Of a stretch of DNA of 64,000 nt, positions 11,571 to 24,971 are shown in pieces. The stretch is from the NCBI RefSeq assembly GCF_022682495.2, contig NW_026527269.1, forward strand, positions 248,001-312,000, read 5' to 3'. The notes beneath the pieces are model-generated. The model made no database searches and was not told the DNA's origin. It worked only from the letters and a program-made list of their open reading frames with translations. Position 1 is the stretch's first letter. Each line of letters begins with the position of its first letter. The stretch comes from Desmodus rotundus (Eukaryota; Chordata; Mammalia; Chiroptera; Phyllostomidae). The translations under genes and the position numbers were made by a program.

Positions 11571-13527
11571 GTAACCAAGGCAACCGTATCCTTGGAAACC
11601 GTATCCTAGGAAACCGCTTATCTCAGGAGGCCGTTGTGCTCAGAACCCGCACCACAAGATTCTAGATCCTGACACACCGCATTCTAGAATGCAGTAACCA
11701 AGGCACCGTATCCTTGGAAACCGTATCCTAGGAAACGGCTTACCCTGGAGGCCATTGTGCTCAGAACCCGCAACACAAGATTCTAGATCCTGACACACCG
11801 CATTCTAGAATGCAGTATGCAAGGCAACCGTATCCTTGGAAACCGTATCCTAGGAAACCGCTTATATCAGGAGGCCATTGTGCTCAGAACCCGCACCACA
11901 AGATTCTAGATCATGACACACAGCATTCTAGAAGGCAGTATCCAAGGCAACCGTATCCTTGGAAACCGTATCCTAGGAAACCGCTTATCTCAGGAAGCCG
12001 TTGTGCTCAGAACCCGCAACACAAGATTCTAGATCCTGACACACCGCATTCCAGAATGCAGTATCCAAGGCAACCGTATCCTTGGAAACCGTATCCTAGG
12101 AAACCGCTTATCTCAGGAGGCCATTGTGCTCAGAACCCGCACCACAAGATTCTAGATCCCGACACACCGCATTCTAGAATGCAGTAACCAAGGCAACCGT
12201 ATCCTTGGAAACCGTATCCTAGGAAACCGCTTATCTCAGGAGGCCGTTGTGCTCAGAACCGGCACCACAAGATTCTAGATCCCGCCACACCGCATTCTAG
12301 AATGCAGTAATCAAGGCAACCGTATCCTTGGAAACCGTATCCTAGGAAACCGCTTATCTCAGGAGGCCATTGTGCTCAGAACCCGCACCACAAGATTCTA
12401 GATCCTGACACACCGCATTCTAGAATGCAGTATCCAAGGCAACCGTATCCTTGGAAACCGTATCCAGGGAACCGCTTATCTGAGGAGGCCATTGTGCTCA
12501 GAACCCGCACCACCAGATTCTAGATCCTGACACACCGCATTCTAGAATGCAGTAACCAAGGCACCGTATCCTTGGAAACCGTATCCTAGGAAACGGCTTA
12601 CCCTGGAGGCCATTGTGCTCAGAACCCGCAACACAAGATTCTAGATCCTGACACACCGCATTCTAGAATGCAGTATGCAAGGCAACCGTATCCTTGGAAA
12701 CCGTATCCTAGGAAACCGCTTATATCAGGAGGCCATTGTGCTCAGAACCCGCACCACAAGATTCTAGATCATGACACACAGCATTCTAGAAGGCAGTATC
12801 CAAGGCAACCGTATCCTTGGAAACCGTATCCTAGGAAACCGCTTACTCTGGAGACGATTGTGCTCAGAACCCGTCCCACAAGATTCTAGATCCTGTTACA
12901 CCATATTCTAGAACACCGTATCCAAGGCAACCGTATCCTTGGAAACCATATCCAAGAAACCACTTATCTCTGGAGACCATTATTTTCAGAATCTGTTCCC
13001 AAGATTCTAGATCCTGACACACCACATTCTAGAACGCCGTATGCAAGGCAACCGTATTCTTGGAGTCCGTATCCTAGGAAACCGCGTATTCCTGTAGACT
13101 ATTATTCTCTCAACCCGACCAACAATATTCTAGATCCTGACACACCACATTCTAGAACACCGTGTCCACGGCAACTGTATCCTGGAAACCCTATCCTAGG
13201 AAACCGCTTACTCTAGAGACCATAGAGCTCAGAACCCGTCCCACAAGATGCAAGATCCTGACACACCGCATTCTAGAATGCAGTATCCAAGGCAACCGTA
13301 TCCTTGGAAACCGTATCCTAGGAAACCGCTTACTCTAGAGACCATAGAGCTCAGAAACCGTCCCACAAGATGCAAGATCCTGACACACCGCATTCTAGAA
13401 TGCAGTATCCAAGGCAACCGTATCCTTGGAAACCGTATCCTAGGAAACCGCTTATCTCAGGAGGCCGTTGTGCTCAGAACCCGCACCACAAGATTCTAGA
13501 TCCTGACACACCGCATTCTAGAATGCA
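11571..13527 (+). repeat. Shortened HOR unit U4 (1,957 bp)
   Basis: The diverged marker block sits 1,957 bp from that of U3 instead of 2,690. The first part of the canonical unit (GCCGATGTAC through the GAATCGGCACC monomers) is absent. The GTATGCAAGG/CTTATATCAGG pair occurs twice (about 11,810 and 12,668), showing that a short internal duplication accompanied the deletion. A private change is GTAATCAAGG near 12,307. Confidence 0.85.
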
Positions 13528-15361
13528 GTAACCAAGGCAACCGTATCCTTGGAAACCGTATCCTAGGAAACCGCTTATCTCAGGAGGCCGTTGTGCTCAG
13601 AACCCGCACCACAAGATTCTAGATCCTGACACACCGCATTCTAGAATGCAGTAACCAAGGCACCGTATCCTTGGAAACCGTATCCTAGGAAACGGCTTAC
13701 CCTGGAGGCCATTGTGCTCAGAACCCGCAACACAAGATTCTAGATCCTGACACACCGCATTCTAGAATGCAGTATGCAAGGCAACCGTATCCTTGGAAAC
13801 CGTATCCTAGGAAACCGCTTATATCAGGAGGCCATTGTGCTCAGAACCCGCACCACAAGATTCTAGATCATGACACACAGCATTCTAGAAGGCAGTATCC
13901 AAGGCAACCGTATCCTTGGAAACCGTATCCTAGGAAACCGCTTATCTCAGGAAGCCGTTGTGCTCAGAACCCGCAACACAAGATTCTAGATCCTGACACA
14001 CCGCATTCCAGAATGCAGTATCCAAGGCAACCGTATCCTTGGAAACCGTATCCTAGGAAACCGCTTATCTCAGGAGGCCATTGTGCTCAGAACCCGCACC
14101 ACAAGATTCTAGATCCCGACACACCGCATTCTAGAATGCAGTAACCAAGGCAACCGTATCCTTGGAAACCGTATCCTAGGAAACCGCTTATCTCAGGAGG
14201 CCGTTGTGCTCAGAACCGGCACCACAAGATTCTAGATCCCGCCACACCGCATTCTAGAATGCAGTAACCAAGGCAACCGTATCCTTGGAAACCGTATCCT
14301 AGGAAACCGCTTATCTCAGGAGGCCATTGTGCTCAGAACCCGCACCACAAGATTCTAGATCCTGACACACCGCATTCTAGAATGCAGTATCCAAGGCAAC
14401 CGTATCCTTGGAAACCGTATCCAGGGAACCGCTTATCTGAGGAGGCCATTGTGCTCAGAACCCGCACCACCAGATTCTAGATCCTGACACACCGCATTCT
14501 AGAATGCAGTAACCAAGGCACCGTATCCTTGGAAACCGTATCCTAGGAAACGGCTTACCCTGGAGGCCATTGTGCTCAGAACCCGCAACACAAGATTCTA
14601 GATCCTGACACACCGCATTCTAGAATGCAGTATCCAAGGCAACCGTATCCTTGGAAACCGTATCCTAGGAAACCGCTTACTCTGGAGACGATTGTGCTCA
14701 GAACCCGTCCCACAAGATTCTAGATCCTGTTACACCATATTCTAGAACACCGTATCCAAGGCAACCGTATCCTTGGAAACCATATCCAAGAAACCACTTA
14801 TCTCTGGAGACCATTATTTTCAGAATCTGTTCCCACGATTCTAGATCCTGACACACCACATTCTAGAACGCCGTATGCAAGGCAACCGTATTCTTGGAGT
14901 CCGTATCCTAGGAAACCGCGTATTCCTGTAGACTATTATTCTCTCAACCCGACCAACAATATTCTAGATCCTGACACACCACATTCTAGAACACCGTGTC
15001 CACGGCAACTGTATCCTGGAAACCCTATCCTAGGAAACCGCTTACTCTAGAGACCATAGAGCTCAGAACCCGTCCCACAAGATGCAAGATCCTGACACAC
15101 CGCATTCTAGAATACAGTATCCAAGGCAACCGTATCCTTGGAAACCGTATCCTAGGAAACCGCTTACTCTAGAGACCATAGAGCTCAGAAACCGTCCCAC
15201 AAGATGCAAGATCCTGACACACCGCATTCTAGAATGCAGTATCCAAGGCAACCGTATCCTTGGAAACCGTATCCTAGGAAACCGCTTATCTCAGGAGGCC
15301 GTTGTGCTCAGAACCCGCACCACAAGATTCTAGATCCTGACACACCGCATTCTAGAATGCA
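13528..15361 (+). repeat. Shortened HOR unit U5 (1,834 bp)
   Basis: Same shortened form as U4 but without the duplicated GTATGCAAGG pair, so it is one monomer (123 bp) shorter. Internal spacing from GTATGCAAGG (13,767) to the marker block (15,063) is 1,296 bp, as in the full 2,690-bp unit. TTCCCACGATTC near 14,830 replaces TTCCCAAGATTC and is shared with the A2 counterpart near 30,741, so it predates the A1/A2 duplication. Confidence 0.87.
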
Positions 15362-17928
15362 GTAACCAAGGCAACCGTATCCTTGGAAACCGTATCCTAG
15401 GAAACCGCTTATCTCAGGAGGCCGTTGTGCTCAGAACCCGCACCACAAGATTCTAGATCCTGACACACCGCATTCTAGAATGCAGTAACAAAGGCACCGT
15501 ATCCTTGGAAACCGTATCCTAGGAAACGGCTTACTCTGGAGGCCATTGTGGTCAGAACCCGCAACACAAGATTCGAGATCCTGACACACCGCATTCTAGA
15601 ATGCAGTATCCAAGGCAACCGTATACTTGGAAACCGTATCCTAGGAAACCGCTTATCTCAGGAGGCCGTTGTGCTCAGAACCCGCAACACAAGATTCTAG
15701 ATCCTGACACACCGCATTCCAGAATGCAGTATCCAAGGCAACGGTATCCTTGGAAACCGTATCCTAGGAAACCGCTTATCTCAGGAGGCCGTTGTGCTCA
15801 GAACCCGCACCACAAGATTCTAGATCCTGACACACCGCATTCTAGAATGCAGTAACCAAGGCAACCGTATCCTTGGAAACCGTATCCTAGGAAACCGCTT
15901 ATCTCAGGCGGCCGATGTGCTCAGAACCCGCACCACAAGATTCTAGATCCTGACACACCGCATTCTAGAATGCAGTAACCAAGGCAACCGTATCCTTGGA
16001 AACCGTATCCTAGGAAACCGCTTATCTCAGGAGGCCGTTGTGCTCAGAACCCGCACCACAAGATTCTAGATCCTGACACACCGCATTCTAGAATGCAGTA
16101 TCCAAGGCATCCGTATCCTTGGAAACCGTATCGAGGGAACCGCTTATCTCAGGAGGCCATTGTGCTCAGAACCCGCACCACAAGATTCTAGATCCTGACA
16201 CACCGCATTCTAGAATGCAGTAACCAAGGCACCGTATCCTTGGAAACCGTATCCTAGGAAACGGCTTACCCTGGAGGCCATTGTGCTCAGAACCCGCAAC
16301 ACAAGATTCTAGATCCTGACACACCGCATTCTAGAATGCAGTATCCAAGGCAACGGTATCCTTGGAAACCGTATGCTAGGAAACCGCTTATCTCAGGAGG
16401 CCGTTGTGCTCAGAACCCGCACCACAAGATTCTAGATCCTGACACACCGCATTCTAGAATGCAGTAACAAAGGCACCGTATCCTTGGAAACCGTATCCTA
16501 GGAAACGGCTTACTCTGGAGGCCATTGTGCTCAGAACCCGCAACACAAGATTCTAGATCCTGACACACCGCATTCTAGAATGCAGTATCCAAGGCAACCG
16601 TATACTTGGAAACCGTATCCTAGGAAACCGCTTATCTCAGGAGGCCGTTGTGCTCAGAACCCGCAACACAAGATTCTAGATCCTGACACACCGCATTCCA
16701 GAATGCAGTATCCAAGGCAACGGTATCCTTGGAAACCGTATCCTAGGAAACCGCTTATCTCAGGAGGCCGTTGTGCTCAGAACCCGCACCACTAGATTCT
16801 AGATCCTGACACACCGCATTCCAGAATGCAGTATCCAAGGCAACCGTATCCTTGGAAACCGTATCCTAGGAAACCGCTTATCGCAGGAGGCCATTGTGCT
16901 CAGAACCCGCACCACAAGATTCTAGATCCCGACACACCGCATTCTAGAATGCAGTAACCAAGGCAACCGTATCCTTGGAAACCGTATCCAGGGAACCGCT
17001 TATCTGAGGAGGCCATTGTGCTCAGAACCCGCACCACCAGATTCTAGATCCTGACACACCGCATTCTAGAATGCAGTAACCAAGGCACCGTATCCTTGGA
17101 AACCGTATCCTAGGAAACGGCTTACCCTGGAGGCCATTGTGCTCAGAACCCGCAACACAAGATTCTAGATCCTGACACACCGCATTCTAGAATGCAGTAT
17201 CCAAGGCAACCGTATCCTTGGAAACCGTATCCTAGGAAACCGCTTACTCTGGAGACGATTGTGCTCAGAACCCGTCCCACAAGATTCTAGATCCTGTTAC
17301 ACCATATTCTAGAACACCGTATCCAAGGCAACCGTATCCTTGGAAACCATATCCAAGAAACCACTTATCTCTGGAGACCATTATTTTCAGAATCTGTTCC
17401 CAAGATTCTAGATCCTGACAAACCACATTCTAGAACTCCGTATGCAAGGCAACCGTATTCTTGGAGTCCGTATCCTAGGAAACCGCGTATTCCTTTAGAC
17501 TATTATTCTCTCAACCCGACCAACAATATTCTAGATACTGACACACCACATTCTAGAACACCGTGTCCACGGCAACTGTATCCTGGAAACCCTATCCTAG
17601 GAAACCGCTTACTCTAGAGATCATAGAGCTCACAACCCGTCCCACAAGATGCAAGATCCTGACACACCGCATTCTAGAATGCAGTATCCAAGGCAACCGT
17701 ATCCTTGGAAACCGTATCCTAGGAAACCGCTTACTCTAGAGACCATAGAGCTCAGAAACCGTCCCACAAGATGCAAGATCCTGACACACCGCATTCTAGA
17801 ATGCAGTATCCAAGGCAACCGTATCCTTGGAAACCGTATCCTAGGAAACCGCTTATCTCAGGAGGCCGTTGTGCTCAGAACCCGCACCACAAGATTCTAG
17901 ATCCTGACACACCGAATTCTAGAATGCC
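15362..17928 (+). repeat. Rearranged HOR unit U6 (2,567 bp)
   Basis: It ends in the same marker block (about 17,280-17,820) but its first part differs. GTAACAAAGGCACCG, GTATACTTGG and CAACGGTATCC monomers occur as a repeated set (15,601 and 16,580, 979 bp apart). TATCGAGGGAACC occurs once near 16,131. Private changes are GAACTCCGTATGC near 17,434 and CCTTTAGAC near 17,493, where A2 keeps GAACGCCG and CCTGTAGAC. Confidence 0.85.
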
Positions 17929-19735
17929 TTATCCAAGGCAACCGTATCCTTGGAAACCGTATCCTAGGAAACCGCTTATCTCAGGAGGCCGTTGTGCTCA
18001 GAACCCGCACCACAAGATTCTAGATCCTGACACACCGCATTCTAGAATGCAGTATCCAAGGCAACCGTATCCTTGGAAACCGTATCCTAGGAAACGGCTT
18101 ACCCTGGAGGCCATTGTGCTCAGAACCCGCAACACAAGATTCTAGATCCTGACACACCGCATTCTAGAATGCAGTATCCAAGGCAACCGTATCCTTGGAA
18201 ACCGTATGCTAGGAAACCGCTTATCTCAGGAGGTCATTGTGCTCAGAACCCGCACCACAAGATTCTAGATCCTGACACACCGCATTCTAGAATGCAGTAT
18301 CCAAGGCAACCGTATCCTTGGAAACCGTATCCTAGGAAACGGCTTATCTCAGGAGGCCATTGTGCTCAGAACCCGCACCACAAGATTCTAGATCCTGACA
18401 CACCGAATTCTAGAATGCCTTATCCAAGGCAACCGTATCCTTGGAAACCGTATCCTAGGAAACCGCTTATCTCAGGAGGCCGTTGTGCTCAGAACCCGCA
18501 CCACAAGATTCTAGATCCTGACACACCACATTCTAGAATGCAGTATCCAAGGCAACCGTATCCTTGGAAACCGTATCCAAGGAAACGGCTTATCTCAGGA
18601 GGCCGTTTGCTCAGAACCCGCACCGCAAGATTCTAGATCCTGACACACCACATTCTAGAATGCAGTAACCAAGGCAACCGTATCCTTGGAAACCGTATCC
18701 TAGGAAACCGCTTATCTCAGGAGGCCGTTGTGCTCAGAACCCGCACCACAAGATTCTAGATCCTGACACACCGCATTCTAGAATGCAGTAACCAAGGCAA
18801 CGGTATCCTTGGAACCCGTATCCTAGGAAACCGCTTATCTCAGGAGGCCGTTGTGCTCAGAACCCGCACCACAAGATTCTAGATCCTGACAAACCGAATT
18901 CTCGAATGCAGTAACCAAGGCAACCGTATCCTTGGAAGCCGTATCCTTGGAAACCGCTTATCTCAGGAGGCCGTTGTGCTCAGAACCCGCACCACAAGAT
19001 TCTAGATCCTGACACACCACATTCTAGAATGCAGTAACCAAGGCACCGTATCCTTGGAAACGGTATCCTAGGAAGCGGCTTACTCTGGAGGCCATTGTGC
19101 TCAGAACCCGCAACACAAGATTCTAGATCCTGACACACCGCATTCTAGAATGCAGTATCCAAGGCAACCGTATCCTTGAAAACCGTATCCTAGGAAACCG
19201 CTTATCTCAGGAGGCCGTTGTGCTCAGAACCCGCACCACAAGATTCTAGATCCTGACACACTGCATTCTAGAATGCAGTAACCAAGGCAACCGTATCCTT
19301 GGAAACCGTATCCTAGGAAACCGCTTATCTCAGGAGGCCATTGTGCTCAGAACCCGCACCACAAGATTCTAGATCCTGACACACCGCATTCTAGAATGCA
19401 GTAACCAAGGCACCGTATCCTTGGAAACCGTATCCTAGGAAACCGCTTATCTCAGGAGGCCGTTGTGCTCAGAACCAGCACCACAAGATTCTAGATCCTG
19501 ACACACCGCATTCTAGAATGCAGTAACCAAGGCAACCGTATCCTTGGAAACCGTATCCTAGGAAACCGCTTATCTCAGGAGGCCGTTGTGCTCAGAATCG
19601 GCACCACAAGATTCTAGATCCTGACACACCGCATTCTAGAATGCAGTAACCAAGGCAACCGTAATCTTGGAAACCGTATCCTAGGAAACCGCTTATCTCA
19701 GGAGGCCGGTGTGCTCAGAACCCGCACCACAAGAT
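17929..19735 (+). repeat. A1 tail, homogeneous monomers
   Basis: About fifteen main-subfamily monomers with locally shared variants: ACACCGAATTCTAG with ATGCCTTATCC (twice, 492 bp apart), GTATGCTAGG, GGCCGTTTGCTC (1-bp deletion), GACAAACCGAATTCTCG, GGAAGCCGTATCCTTGG, and GTAATCTTGG. All recur at the same places in A2. No other feature is present. Confidence 0.85.
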
Positions 19736-20345
19736 TATAGATCCTGAACTCCACAATCTAGAAAGCCGTATGCAAGGCAACCGTATCCTTGAGGACCGAA
19801 TCCTAGTAAACCGCGTATCCCTGGAGACCATTGTGCTCAGATCCTGTCCCACAAGATTCTAGACCCTGACACACCACTTTCTAGAATGCAGTATCCAAGG
19901 CAACCGTATCCTTGGAAACCGAATCCTAGGAACCCGCTTATATCTCTAGACCATTGTCCTTAGAACCCATCTCTCAAGATTCTAGATTCTGACACACCAC
20001 ATTCTAGAATGCAGAATAAGAGGCAACCGTATCCTTGGAAACCGTATCCTAGGAAACCGCTTATATCTGGAGGCCATTGTGCTCAGAACCGGCAGCACCA
20101 TATTCTAGATCCTGACACAACACATTATAGTACCCAGTATCCAAGGAAACCGTATCCTTGGAAACCGTATCCTAGGAAACCCCTTATATCTGGGGCCATT
20201 TTGCTCAGAACCAGCCCCACAAGATTATAGATCCTGACACACCGCATTCTAGAATGCAGTATCCAAGGCTACCGTATCCCTACAAACCGTATCCTAGAAA
20301 ACCGCTTATCTCAGGAGGCGGTTGTGCTCAGAACCAGCCAAACAA
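19736..20345 (+). repeat. Diverged monomer cluster closing A1
   Basis: About five monomers much more diverged than their neighbours: GAACTCCACAATCTAG, TTGAGGACCGAATCC, CTAGACCATTGTCCTTAG, GCAGAATAAGAGGC, CATTATAGTACCCAG, and CTGGGGCCATTTTGC. They keep the monomer length and orientation. They probably represent older copies that escaped homogenisation, and they are reproduced at 35,646-36,255. Confidence 0.85.
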
Positions 20346-22281
20346 GATTCTAGATCCTGACACACCGCATTCTAGAATGCAGTATCCAAGGCAACCGTAT
20401 CCTTGGAAACCGTATCCAGGGAACCGCTCTTCTCAGGAGGCCATTGTGCTCAGAACCCGCACCACAAGATTCTAGATCCTGACACACCGCATTCTAGAAT
20501 GCAGTAACCAAGGCAACCGTGTCCTTGGAAACCGTATCCTATGAAACCGCTTATCTCAGGAGGCCGTTGTGCTCAGAACCCGCACCACAAGATTCTAGAT
20601 CCTGACACACCGCATTCTAGAATGCAGTAACCAAGGCAACCGTATCCTTGGAAACCGTATCCTAGGAAACCGCTCTTCTCAGGAGGCCATTGTGCTCAGA
20701 ACCCGCACCACAAGATTCTAGATCCTGACACACCGCATTCTAGAATGCAGTAACCAAGGCAACCGTGTCCTTGGAAACCGTATCCTATGAAACCGCTTAT
20801 CTCAGGAGGCCGTTGTGCTCAGAACCCGCACCACAAGATTCTAGATCCTGACACACCGCATTCTAGAATGCAGTAACCAAGGCAACCGTGTCCTTGGAAA
20901 CCGTATCCTAGTAAACGGCTTACTCTGGAGGCTATTGTGCTCAGAACCCGCACCACAAGATTCTAGATCCTGACACACCGCATTCTAGAATGCAGTAACC
21001 AAGGCAACCGTATCCTTGGAAACCGTATCCTAGGAAACCGCTCTTCTCAGGAGGCCATTGTGCTCAGAACCCGCACCACAAGATTCTAGATCCTGACACA
21101 CCGCATTCTAGAATGCAGTAACCAAGGCAACCGTGTCCTTGGAAACCGTATCCTAGGAAACCGCTTATCTCAGGAGGCCGTTGTGCTCAGAACCCGCACC
21201 ACAAGATTCTAGATCCTGACACACCGCATTCTAGAATGCAGTAACCAAGGCAACCGTATCCTTGGAAACCGTATCCTAGGAAACCGCTTATCTCAGGAGG
21301 CCATTGTGCTCAGAACCCGCACCACAAGGTTCTAGATCCTGACACACCGCATTCTAGAATGCAGTATCCAAGGCAACCGTATCCTTGGAAACCGTATCCT
21401 AGGAAACCGCTTATCTCAGGAGGCCATTGTGCTCAGAACGCGAACCACAAGATTCTAGATCCTGACACACCGCATTCTAGAATGCAGTAACCAAGGCAAC
21501 CGTATCCTTGGAAACCGTATCCTAGGAAACCGCTTATCTCAGGAGGCCATTGTGCTCAGAACGCGAACCACAAGATTTAGATCCTGACACACCGCATTCT
21601 AGAATGCAGTATCCAAGGCAACCGTATCCTTGGAAACCGTATCCTAGGAAACCGCTTATCTCAGGAGGCCATTGTGCTCAGAACCCGCACCACAAGGTTC
21701 TAGATCCTGACACACCGCATTCTAGAATGCAGTATCCAAGGCAACCGTATCCTTGGAAACCGTATCCTAGGAAACCGCTTATCTCAGGAGGCCATTGTGC
21801 TCAGAACGCGAACCACAAGATTCTAGATCCTGACACACCGCATTCTAGAATGCAGTAACCAAGGCAACCGTATCCTTGGAAACCGTATCCTAGGAAACCG
21901 CTTATCTCAGGAGGCCATTGTGCTCAGAACGCGAACCACAAGATTTAGATCCTGACACACCGCATTCTAGAATGCAGTATCCAAGGCAACCGTATCCTTG
22001 GAAACTGTATCCTAGGAAACCGCTTATCTCAGGAGGCCATTGTGCTCAGAACGCGAACCACAAGATTCTAGATCCTGACACACCGCATTCTAGAATGCAG
22101 TATCCAAGGCAACCGTATCCTTGGAAACCGTATCCTAGGAAACCGCTTATCTCAGGAGGCAATTGCGCTCAGAACCCGCACCACAAGATTCTAGATCCTG
22201 ACACACCGCATTCTAGAATGCAGTAACCAAGGCAACCGTATCCTTGGAAACCGTATCCTAGGAAACCGCTTATCTCAGGAG

Positions 22282-24971
22282 GCCGATGTACTCAGAACCC
22301 GCACCACAAGATTCTAGATCCTCACACACCGCATTCTAGACGCCGTATCCAAGGCAACCATATCCTTGGAAACCGTATCATAGGAACCGCTTATCTCAGG
22401 AGGCCATTGTGCTCAGAACCCGCACCACAAGATTCTATATCCTGACACACCGCATTCTAGAATGCAGTAACCAAGGCACCGTATCCTTGGAAAACGTATC
22501 CTAGGAAACCGCTTATCTCAGGAGGCCGTTGTGCTCAGAACCCGCACCACGAGATTCTAGATCCTGACACACCGCATTCTAGAATGCAGTAACCAAGGCA
22601 ACCGTATCCTTGGAAACCGTATCCTAGGAAACCGCTTATCTCAGGAGGCCGTTGTGCTCAGAACCCGCACCACAAGATTCTAGATCCTGACACACCGCAT
22701 TCTAGAATGCAGTAACCAAGGCAACCGTATCCTTGGAAACCGTATACTAGGAAACCGCTTATCTCAGGAGGCCGTTGTGCTCAGAATCGGCACCACAAGA
22801 TTCTAGATCCTGACACACCGCATTCTAGAATGCAGTATCCAAGGCAACCGTATCCTTGGAAACCGTATCCTAGGAAACCGCTTATCTCAGGAGGCCGTTG
22901 TGCTCAGAATCGGCACCACAAGATTCTAGATCCTGACACACCGCATTCTAGAATGCAGTAACCAAGGCAACCGTATCCTTGGAAACCGTATCCTAGGAAA
23001 CCGCTTATCTCAGGAGGCCGTTGTGCTCAGAACCCGCACCACAAGATTCTAGATCCTGACACACCGCATTCTAGAATGCAGTAACCAAGGCACCGTATCC
23101 TTGGAAACCGTATCCTAGGAAACGGCTTACCCTGGAGGCCATTGTGCTCAGAACCCGCAACACAAGATTCTAGATCCTGACACACCGCATTCTAGAATGC
23201 AGTATGCAAGGCAACCGTATCCTTGGAAACCGTATCCTAGGAAACCGCTTATATCAGGAGGCCATTGTGCTCAGATCCCGCACCACAAGATTCTAGATCA
23301 TGACACACAGCATTCTAGAAGGCAGTATCCAAGGCAACCGTATCCTTGGAAACCGTATCCTAGGAAACCGCTTATCTCAGGAAGCCGTTGTGCTCAGAAC
23401 CCGCAACACAAGATTCTAGATCCTGACACACCGCATTCCAGAATGCAGTATCCAAGGCAACCGTATCCTTGGAAACCGTATCCTAGGAAACCGCTTATCT
23501 CAGGAGGCCATTGTGCTCAGAACCCGCACCACAAGATTCTAGATCCCGACACACCGCATTCTAGAATGCAGTAACCAAGGCAACCGTATCCTTGGAAACC
23601 GTATCCTAGGAAACCGCTTATCTCAGGAGGCCGTTGTGCTCAGAACCGGCACCACAAGATTCTAGATCCCGCCACACCGCATTCTAGAATGCAGTAACCA
23701 AGGCAACCGTATCCTTGGAAACCGTATCCTAGGAAACCGCTTATCTCAGGAGGCCATTGTGCTCAGAACCCGCACCACAAGATTCTAGATCCTGACACAC
23801 CGCATTCTAGAATGCAGTATCCAAGGCAACCGTATCCTTGGAAACCGTATCCAGGGAACCGCTTATCTGAGGAGGCCATTGTGCTCAGAACCCGCACCAC
23901 CAGATTCTAGATCCTGACACACCGCATTCTAGAATGCAGTAACCAAGGCACCGTATCCTTGGAAACCGTATCCTAGGAAACGGCTTACCCTGGAGGCCAT
24001 TGTGCTCAGAACCCGCAACACAAGATTCTAGATCCTGACACACCGCATTCTAGAATGCAGTATCCAAGGCAACCGTATCCTTGGAAACCGTATCCTAGGA
24101 AACCGCTTACTCTGGAGACGATTGTGCTCAGAACCCGTCCCACAAGATTCTAGATCCTGTTACACCATATTCTAGAACACCGTATCCAAGGCAACCGTAT
24201 CCTTGGAAACCATATCCAAGAAACCACTTATCTCTAGAGACCATTATTTTCAGAATCTGTTCCCAAGATTCTAGATCCTGACACACCACATTCTAGAACG
24301 CCGTATGCAAGGCAACCGTATTCTTGGAGTCCGTATCCTAGGAAACCGCGTATTCCTGTAGACTATTATTCTCTCAACCCGACCAACAATATTCTAGATC
24401 CTGACACACCACATTCTAGAACACCGTGTCCACGGCAACTGTATCCTGGAAACCCTATCCTAGGAAACCGCTTACTCTAGAGACCATAGAGCTCAGAACC
24501 CGTCCCACAAGATGCAAGATCCTGACACACCGCATTCTAGAATGCAGTATCCAAGGCAACCGTATCCTTGGAAACCGTATCCTAGGAAACCGCTTACTCT
24601 AGAGACCATAGAGCTCAGAAACCGTCCCACAAGATGCAAGATCCTGACACACCGCATTCTAGAATGCAGTATCCAAGGCAACCGTATCCTTGGAAACCGT
24701 ATCCTAGGAAACCGCTTATCTCAGGAGGCCGTTGTGCTCAGAACCCGCACCACAAGATTCTAGATCCTGACACACCGCATTCTAGAATGCAGTAACAAAG
24801 GCACCGTATCCTTGGAAACCGTATCCTAGGAAACGGCTTACTCTGGAGGCCATTGTGGTCAGAACCCGCAACACAAGATTCTAGATCCTGACACACCGCA
24901 TTCTAGAATGCAGTAACCAAGGCAACCGTATCCTTGGAAACCGTATCCTAGGAAACCGCTTATCTCAGGAG
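22282..24971 (+). repeat. 2,690-bp HOR unit V1 in A2
   Basis: A full 22-monomer unit from GCCGATGTACTCAG to the next copy of that marker at 24,972. It keeps U1's GTATACTAGG variant (near 22,743) and AGATCCCGC near 23,273. It therefore matches U1 at its start and U1 or U2 further on. Confidence 0.9.

Larger units (their letters stand above)
1946..20423 (+). repeat. Macro-unit A1 (18,478 bp)
   Basis: This is the first of two directly adjacent macro-copies. It opens with the variant CCGCTCTTCTCAGG at 1,946, found again at 20,424. It contains lead-in monomers, six HOR units and a diverged tail. Up to about 9 kb it aligns to A2 at offsets of 18,478 to 18,601. From about 7.3 kb to 16.8 kb it aligns at 15,911, and after that at 15,910. 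The overlap of the two alignments shows that A1 has one extra 2,690-bp HOR unit. Confidence 0.9.
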
